From Conexibacter woesei DSM 14684 (GTDB lineage Bacteria; Actinomycetota; Thermoleophilia; Solirubrobacterales; Solirubrobacteraceae): a stretch of 64,000 bases of DNA. The translations under genes and the position numbers were made by a program. Position 1 is the first letter of the stretch. Each line of letters starts with the position of its first letter. Under the pieces are notes generated by a model. It was given only the letters and a program-made list of their open reading frames with translations. It did not search any database and had not been told where the DNA came from. Positions 59,449 through 64,000 of the stretch are shown in pieces. The stretch covers positions 2,914,001-2,978,000 of the forward strand of contig NC_013739.1 of NCBI RefSeq assembly GCF_000025265.1, written 5' to 3'.

Positions 59449-60015
59449 ATGAACATGAATCGCATCCATCGCCGGATCTGCTCCAGCAACCGTTGGCGGG
59501 GGTTCGTTCGCACGACGCTCGTGCCGCAGGCGCTGGAGGGGACCGAGTTGGGCGACGACGTGCTGGAGATCGGCCCGGGCCCGGGGACGACGACCGACGT
59601 GCTGCGCACGCGCACGACGAGACTGACCGCGTTGGAGTTCGACGCGGCGCTGGCGGCGGCGTTGGAGGAGCGGATGCCGAAGTCCGACGTCACCGTCGTC
59701 AGAGGGGACGGGACGGCGATGCCGTTCGAGGACGGCCGCTTCAGCTCGGTTGTCTGCTTCACGATGCTCCACCACATCCCGACGCCCGAGCTGCAGGACC
59801 GGCTCTTCTCCGAGGCCAGGCGCGTGCTGCGGCCCGGCGGCGTCTTCACCGGCTCTGACAGCCCGGGCAAGAACCTCGCGTTCAAGCTGATTCACATCAA
59901 CGACACGATGAACCTCGTCGATCCGAAGACGCTGAAGCCGCGCCTGGAGGCGGCCGGCTTCCACTCGGTCGAGGTCCGTCCCACCCCGCGCGTCTGGTGG
60001 CGCGCGGTCGCCTGA
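59449..60015 (+). CDS. Class I SAM-dependent methyltransferase
   Basis: A 188-residue methyltransferase with the SAM motif LEIGPGPGTTT (about residues 43-53), the acidic end of strand 2 in ALEFDAAL, GDGTAMPFEDG and the LHHIP motif. C-terminal sequence is short, so no acceptor domain can be named. ATG 59449 follows GAAGGGAA; ATG 59455 is possible. The preceding gap 59232-59448 shows a CCATG/CATGG inverted pair (59292-59307) but no clear gene. Confidence 0.85.
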   Translation: MNMNRIHRRICSSNRWRGFVRTTLVPQALEGTELGDDVLEIGPGPGTTTDVLRTRTTRLTALEFDAALAAALEERMPKSDVTVVRGDGTAMPFEDGRFSSVVCFTMLHHIPTPELQDRLFSEARRVLRPGGVFTGSDSPGKNLAFKLIHINDTMNLVDPKTLKPRLEAAGFHSVEVRPTPRVWWRAVA

Positions 60016-60020
60016 CCCCG

Positions 60021-60047
60021 TTCCACACCGCGTTCCGCGCTGTGGAA
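60021..60047 (+). terminator. Hairpin after the methyltransferase gene
   Basis: TTCCACA (60021-60027) pairs with TGTGGAA (60041-60047), and a nested CGCG/CGCG stem with a 3-base loop fills the centre. It begins 5 bases past the stop codon. No T-run follows. It could end the methyltransferase message. Confidence 0.55.
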
Positions 60048-60076
60048 GGGCGCGCAGAAGCGCAGCCCGGCGTGAC

Positions 60077-60082
60077 TAACGT
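60077..60082 (+). promoter_or_regulatory. Candidate -10 for the small E3-binding-domain gene
   Basis: TAACGT lies 7 bases before GTG 60090, again matching a leaderless layout. A -35 is not evident. Confidence 0.35.
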
Positions 60083-60089
60083 CCGGCGC

Positions 60090-60317
60090 GTGCCCGCAGG
60101 CGTGCCATCGAGGGAACCGGAGCAGCAGCCGTCGGAGGCGCTGCGCGCCGCGCAGCTGCTCGGCGTCGACCTGCACGAGCTGCAGGCGCGGACGCCCGGC
60201 CGCGTTGTGACGAAGGACGACGTGCTGCGCGCGGTCGGCGTCACCGACGCAGACGACGCGGACGCAGACGCAGTCGAAGCCGCGTCGGCGGGGACGGAGC
60301 CGCCGGCTACGCCGTGA
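60090..60317 (+). CDS. Free-standing peripheral subunit-binding (E3-binding) domain protein
   Basis: A 75-residue protein. Its core (about residues 15-50: SEALRAAQLLGVDLHEL, then GRVVTKDDVLRAVG) matches the helix-loop-helix pattern of the E3/E1-binding domain found between lipoyl and catalytic domains of E2 proteins, including both E2s in this window. There is no lipoyl or acyltransferase domain; an acidic Asp/Ala tail follows. It could recruit E3 to an E1/E2 assembly or titrate it. GTG 60090 is chosen from the -10 position; an in-frame ATG at 59997 would overlap the methyltransferase. An unrelated Lsr2-like DNA-binding fold is the main alternative. Confidence 0.6.
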   Translation: MPAGVPSREPEQQPSEALRAAQLLGVDLHELQARTPGRVVTKDDVLRAVGVTDADDADADAVEAASAGTEPPATP

Positions 60318-61137
60318 GGTCCGGGCGCATGCCGGCGTCGAACCAGACCGACAGCTCGCGGGCCGCCGTCTCGAGGATCCGGGAGGCGATCCGCAGCTGC
60401 TGCAGGCTCGCGCGCACCGCCGGCGCCGAGATGCCGACGTTGTATCGCGACGGACCGAGCGAGGAGGGGATCGGCACGCCGAGACAGCGGACGCCGGCGA
60501 CGTACTCCTCGTCGTCGATCGCGTAGCCCTGCTCGCGAACGGCCTCCAGCTCGCGCATCAGCTCCGAGACGGTGCCGATCGTGTTCGACGTGTAGCGCTC
60601 CAGCCGCCGACGGCCGCCGTACAGCGCGACGACCTCCTCGTGCGGGAGCGCCGCGAGCAGCACCTTGCCGCCGCATGACATGTGCGCGGGGAAGACCGCG
60701 CCGCGCGCGAAGTCGACGCGACCGGGGCTCGACGGGTGCGTGCGCGCGATCGCGATCGCGTTCGTGCCGGACAGCACGCCGATCCCCGCGGTCTCGCGCA
60801 GGCGCGTCGAGAGGCCGAGCAGCACTCTGTGCACCGGCAGCTCCGGCTTGCGCCGTTCGAGGCTCGCATGGCCGACGATCGCCGCCTCCAGCCCGAGCCG
60901 GTAGTAGCCCGGCGTCACCGCGTGCTCGACGAAGCCGTCATCCAGCATCGTGCTCAGCAGCCGGTGGGCGGTCGCCTTCGGCAGGTTCGTCGCCTGGCAC
61001 AGCTCGAACAGCGACCACTCCGACCGCTCGGACGTCGCCATCACGCGCAGCAGCGACAGCGCGCGGGTCACCGAGCGCACCCCGCCGCTGGTGGCGGGCA
61101 GCTCGCGAAGCTGGGTCGCAGTCGAGAAGCGCGTCAC
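60307..61137 (-). CDS. IclR-family transcriptional regulator
   Basis: A 276-residue regulator with an N-terminal winged helix (FELCQATNLPKATAHRLLSTMLDDGFV) and a C-terminal effector domain (MSCGGKVLLAALPHEEVVALY, and GYAIDDEEYVAGVRCLGVPI). GTG 61137 was chosen because GGAGAG stands 6 bases upstream. It follows the liv genes on the same strand by 17 bases and may control them. Its end overlaps the small plus-strand gene by 11 bases. Confidence 0.9.
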   Translation of the reverse strand: MTRFSTATQLRELPATSGGVRSVTRALSLLRVMATSERSEWSLFELCQATNLPKATAHRLLSTMLDDGFVEHAVTPGYYRLGLEAAIVGHASLERRKPELPVHRVLLGLSTRLRETAGIGVLSGTNAIAIARTHPSSPGRVDFARGAVFPAHMSCGGKVLLAALPHEEVVALYGGRRRLERYTSNTIGTVSELMRELEAVREQGYAIDDEEYVAGVRCLGVPIPSSLGPSRYNVGISAPAVRASLQQLRIASRILETAARELSVWFDAGMRPDLTA

Positions 61138-61154
61138 TGAGAACTCTCCACGGC

Positions 61155-62207
61155 TCACTCTAACGGTGAACCACCGGCGCGACCAGGTCGCCAGCGACGT
61201 GCGGCGCCGGACCGTTCCGACCTGCGGAAGCGGCGCGGATCGAGCTCGCGCTCGCCGAGCAGGCCCTGGGGCCGGATCACCAGGATCGCGACCATGATCA
61301 GCGCCAGCCCGAGGTCGCGCAGGCTTGGCTTGCCGACCGACGCGCCGAACTGCCGCAGCAGCTCCGCCGCGAAGCTCATCGCGATCGCGCCGAGCACCGC
61401 GCCGGAGAGGCTGCGCATCCCGCCGACGACGAGCATCACCATCGTCGTGAACGTCAGCGAGAGGTAGAACGCGCCCGGCGTGATCGAGCCGAGGAACTGG
61501 CCGTAGAGCGCGCCGGCGACGCCGGCGACGAACGCCGACAGCACGAACGCCGCCGAGCGCTCCGTCAACACGCCGATACCCGCGGCGCGCGCGGCCGGCT
61601 CGTCCTCGCGCGTCGCGCGCAGCCGCAGCGCCCAGCGCGTCTGCTGGAAGACGAACGCGATCGCGATCGCGGCGATCGCCCACACCAACGCCGTCCCGGT
61701 CGTCGTCGTCGCCGGAATGCCGGAGATCCCGCCAGTGCCGTTGGTCAGCTGGTTCCAGTTGCTCAGCACGACGTTGACGATCACGAGCACGGCGAACAGC
61801 GACATCGCCGCGGCGAGGCCGTTGAGGCGCATCAGCGGGAAGCTCAGCACCAGGGCGACGAGCGCCGCCAGCAGGCCGCCGGCAAGCACCGCCACCGGCG
61901 CGCTCGCGTGCAGCTCGGCGATGACGGAAGGGATGCCTTCGATCAGCAGCGGCTTCTGCTCGGGCGGGATCGTCAGCAGCCCGCCGGCGTAGGCGCCGAT
62001 CGCGGCGAAGCCGACGTGGCCGAACGAGAAGACGCCCGAGTTGCCGACGAAGATCCACAGCCCGACGACGAGCACGAGGTTCATCAGCGCGACCGTCACG
62101 ACGCGGTCCATCGCCGGCCCGCCGGTCGAGCCGACGACGGTGGCGAGGACGACGAGCGCGACGAGCGCGATCAGCGTCGGCAGCGAGCGCAGCAGCGGAG
62201 AGTTCAT
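61155..62207 (-). CDS. livM: Branched-chain amino acid type ABC permease LivM
   Basis: A 350-residue membrane protein of the LivM family with about ten hydrophobic helices, GHVGFAAIGAYAGG, the coupling loop RATREDEPAARAAGIGV and GGMRSLSGAVLGA. The C-terminal 35 residues are very Arg-rich and unusual for the family. It overlaps livH. Liv-type importers in actinobacteria also carry urea, short amides and aromatic acids, so the substrate is open; no binding protein lies within the window. Confidence 0.9.
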   Translation of the reverse strand: MNSPLLRSLPTLIALVALVVLATVVGSTGGPAMDRVVTVALMNLVLVVGLWIFVGNSGVFSFGHVGFAAIGAYAGGLLTIPPEQKPLLIEGIPSVIAELHASAPVAVLAGGLLAALVALVLSFPLMRLNGLAAAMSLFAVLVIVNVVLSNWNQLTNGTGGISGIPATTTTGTALVWAIAAIAIAFVFQQTRWALRLRATREDEPAARAAGIGVLTERSAAFVLSAFVAGVAGALYGQFLGSITPGAFYLSLTFTTMVMLVVGGMRSLSGAVLGAIAMSFAAELLRQFGASVGKPSLRDLGLALIMVAILVIRPQGLLGERELDPRRFRRSERSGAARRWRPGRAGGSPLE

Positions 62208-63091
62208 ACGCGGGTCACCATGGCTCGCGGGACGATGAGGCCCTGCGGGCGCAGGACGAAGACGAGGATGATCGTGCCGTAGACGAACGCGTCGCGGAAC
62301 GGGCGCATGTCCGCCGGCAGGTACGCCTGCAGCCCGATCGTCAGGAACCCGATCAGGTAGGCGCCGAGGACGGCGCCGACGAGGCTGCCCATCCCGCCGA
62401 GCACGGTCGCGACGAACGCGACGAGGACGGCGGTCGCGCCGAACATCGGGTCGACCGAGCCGGCCTGTCCGGCCAGCAGCACCGCCGCGGCGCCGGCCAG
62501 CACGCCGCTGATCGCGAACGCGACGGCGACGACGCGGTTGACGCGCACGCCGAGGGTGCGGGCGGTCCGCACGTCCTCGGCGGCGGCGCGCATCTGCATG
62601 CCGATCGGCGTGCGGCGCAGGACCAGCGCGACGGCGGCGAACAGCACGAGCGTCGTCACGAGCGCGGCGACGTCGAGCTTCGGCACCGCGAGCTGGCCGA
62701 CGGTGAACGCGCCGGACAGCTCCGGCAGCACGCTCCCGCTGCGCGGCATCGACCCGAAGATCGTCGTCGCGAGGCTCTGCAGCAGGAAGCTGACGCCGAA
62801 GGAGGTGACGAGCAGCGTCTCGGGCGGCGCGCCGCGGACGGGGCGGAAGGCGACGCGCTCGATCAGCAGCGAGACTCCGACGACGATCGCGACCGCGGCG
62901 ACGATCACGAACGGCCCCCACAGATCGCCCTGCAGCAGCACCATCGCGTAGGCGCCGGCCATGATCAGCTCGCCGTGCGCGAAGTTGATCAGCCGCATGA
63001 TGCCGAACATCAGCGCGATCCCCAGCGCCAGCAGCGCGTAGATGCTGCCGAGCGCGAGCGCGTTGATGACGTTCTGGATCAGTTCGGTCAC
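62204..63091 (-). CDS. livH: Branched-chain amino acid type ABC permease LivH
   Basis: A 295-residue LivH permease with ALGSIYALLALGIALMFG at the start, INFAHGELIMAGAYA and the loop RAAAEDVRTARTLGVRVNR. GTG 63091 lies 4 bases after the livF stop. It forms the channel with LivM. Confidence 0.92.
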   Translation of the reverse strand: MTELIQNVINALALGSIYALLALGIALMFGIMRLINFAHGELIMAGAYAMVLLQGDLWGPFVIVAAVAIVVGVSLLIERVAFRPVRGAPPETLLVTSFGVSFLLQSLATTIFGSMPRSGSVLPELSGAFTVGQLAVPKLDVAALVTTLVLFAAVALVLRRTPIGMQMRAAAEDVRTARTLGVRVNRVVAVAFAISGVLAGAAAVLLAGQAGSVDPMFGATAVLVAFVATVLGGMGSLVGAVLGAYLIGFLTIGLQAYLPADMRPFRDAFVYGTIILVFVLRPQGLIVPRAMVTRV

Positions 63092-63095
63092 GTGA

Positions 63096-63797
63096 TCAGG
63101 CCCCCACGTAGGCAGCGCGCAGGGCGTCGGCCGATGCCAGCTCGGCGCCCCCGCTCAGGACGATCTCGCCGGCCCGCAGCAGGTAGGTGCGGTCGGCGAA
63201 CTTGACGGTGCGCAGCGCGTTCTGCTCGACGAGCAGGATCGTCGTGCCCTGCTGCCGCAGCTCGCCGAGCACCTCGAAGACGCGGTCGACGATCAGCGGC
63301 GCGAGCCCGAGCGACGGCTCGTCGAGCATCAGCAGCCGCGGCTGCGACAGCAGCGCTCGGCCGATCGCGAGCTGCTGCTGCTCGCCGCCGGAGAGGCGGC
63401 CGGCTGGCGTGTCAGCGAGCTGGGCGAGCTTCGGGAACCGCTCCAGCACTGCGTCGAGCTGCGCCGGCAGCGCGCGCCGGTCGGCGAGCGCGGTCGCGCC
63501 GAGGCGCAGGTTCTCGCGCACGGTCAGCGTCTCGAAGATGTGCCGGCCCTCGGGCACCAGTGCGAGGCCGTGGCGGACGATCCGCTCGGGCACGAGGCCG
63601 CGGAGCGAGACGCCGTCGAACTCGATCGCGCCGGCGTGCGTCCGCGCCAGCCCGAAGACGGCGCTCAGGAGCGTCGTCTTGCCGGCGCCGTTGGCGCCGA
63701 TCAGCCCGACGACCTCGCCCGGCTCGACCGTCAGCGAGACGCCACGCAGCGCCCGCACAGCGCCGTAGCGGACCTCGACGTCACGCAGTGCGAGCAT
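63096..63797 (-). CDS. livF: Branched-chain amino acid type ABC ATPase LivF
   Basis: A 233-residue ATPase with Walker A GANGAGKTT, signature LSGGEQQQL, Walker B LLMLDEPSLGLAP and the switch region LLVEQNAL, all typical of LivF. ATG 63797 lies inside the end of livG (17-nt overlap). Confidence 0.94.
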   Translation of the reverse strand: MLALRDVEVRYGAVRALRGVSLTVEPGEVVGLIGANGAGKTTLLSAVFGLARTHAGAIEFDGVSLRGLVPERIVRHGLALVPEGRHIFETLTVRENLRLGATALADRRALPAQLDAVLERFPKLAQLADTPAGRLSGGEQQQLAIGRALLSQPRLLMLDEPSLGLAPLIVDRVFEVLGELRQQGTTILLVEQNALRTVKFADRTYLLRAGEIVLSGGAELASADALRAAYVGA

Positions 63798-64000
63798 GCT
63801 CGACCTCCCCGCCCGACGTCCCGAGGTAGGCGCGCACTACCGCCTCGTCGCGCTGGATCTCGGCAGGTGGCCCGACCGCGATCGTGGCGCCGGAGTCGAG
63901 CACGTGCACGCGGTCGCACAGTCGCATGATCACGCTCATGTCGTGCTCGACCAGCAGCAGGCCGCAGCCCAGCTCGTCGCGCACCCGGCGGGCGTCGGCG
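63781..64000 (-). CDS. livG: Branched-chain amino acid type ABC ATPase LivG, C-terminal part (truncated by window)
   Basis: The frame stays open to the window edge, so only the last 72 residues are seen. LLLVEHDMSVIMRLCDRVHVLDSG and the ending with VVRAYLGT are characteristic of LivG. The gene start, and probably the binding protein livK, lie beyond base 64000. Confidence 0.9.
   Translation of the reverse strand, partial: ADARRVRDELGCGLLLVEHDMSVIMRLCDRVHVLDSGATIAVGPPAEIQRDEAVVRAYLGTSGGEVEHARTA

Noticed and set aside
60021-60047. Hairpin considered as a riboswitch for the small gene at 60090
   Set aside because: It is a simple stem with no conserved riboswitch features and would lie upstream of the predicted -10.
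1-64000. tRNA, rRNA, known riboswitches, insertion sequences and phage genes
   Set aside because: None could be recognised on either strand; every larger stretch is filled by protein genes.

Overview
The window is a gene-dense, very GC-rich stretch of a bacterial chromosome. GTG starts are frequent, most neighbouring genes share 4-nt ATGA/GTGA overlaps, several promoters look leaderless, and GntR/LacI/IclR regulators and ABC importers abound. This fits a soil actinomycete; Thermoleophilia (Conexibacter/Solirubrobacter type) is my guess, from style only. Almost everything is uptake and breakdown of organic compounds. I see no rRNA, tRNA, CRISPR, phage or IS element, and no gene-free stretch above 300 bases.

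Layout. (1) 2-5371, plus: end of an iron-type alcohol dehydrogenase, ferredoxin reductase, [3Fe-4S] ferredoxin, amidohydrolase, Rieske protein, small unknown, cyclase-family hydrolase, FadR-type regulator. (2) 5388-6440, minus: LacI regulator, divergent from (3) 6634-32182, a run of 20 plus-strand genes with mostly overlapping ends: sugar ABC importer 1, SDR, SMP-30 lactonase, M24 peptidase-like protein, sugar ABC importer 2, a 2-oxoacid dehydrogenase E1alpha carrying a lipoyl domain, E1beta, SDR, D-2-hydroxyacid dehydrogenase, an E2 without lipoyl domain, FAH-family hydrolase, a 1597-residue secreted clan GH-D-like glycosidase, an APH-like kinase and an enolase paralogue. (4) 32317-41559, plus: leaderless operon with a gamma-glutamylcyclotransferase-like protein, a gamma-glutamyltransferase-like protein, an Ssu/Tau-type ABC importer, three amidohydrolases and a GntR regulator. 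(5) 41564-47490, minus, with the divergent gene 47563-48822: a second 2-oxoacid dehydrogenase (E1alpha, E1beta, normal lipoyl-bearing E2) plus VOC protein, SDR, M20 peptidase, GntR and two half-size TauE transporters. (6) 48830-51380, minus: two DUF1989 (urea-amidolyase-associated) proteins and an HDAC-family deacetylase. (7) 51445-58767, plus: GntR/UTRA regulator, a complete Dpp-type peptide importer and an M20 hydrolase. (8) 58806-60317: orphan PIN toxin-like protein, methyltransferase, free-standing E3-binding-domain protein. (9) 60307-64000, minus: IclR regulator and livM, livH, livF, livG (partial).

How it fits together. Block 3 reads as one catabolic programme: an exported glycosidase releases sugars, two importers take them up, and dehydrogenase, lactonase and hydrolase steps lead to a 2-oxo acid that a rearranged dehydrogenase complex converts to an acyl-CoA. 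A LacI operator sits at the transcription start of the first gene. No E3 is encoded for either complex, so a shared E3 is expected elsewhere.

Most unusual observations: the lipoyl domain has moved from E2 to E1alpha in complex 1; a stand-alone E3-binding-domain protein exists; exported proteins use the arginine codon AGA far more than their neighbours; an enolase paralogue with altered active site sits beside a kinase; and a set of regulator-proximal promoters put the start codon at +1.
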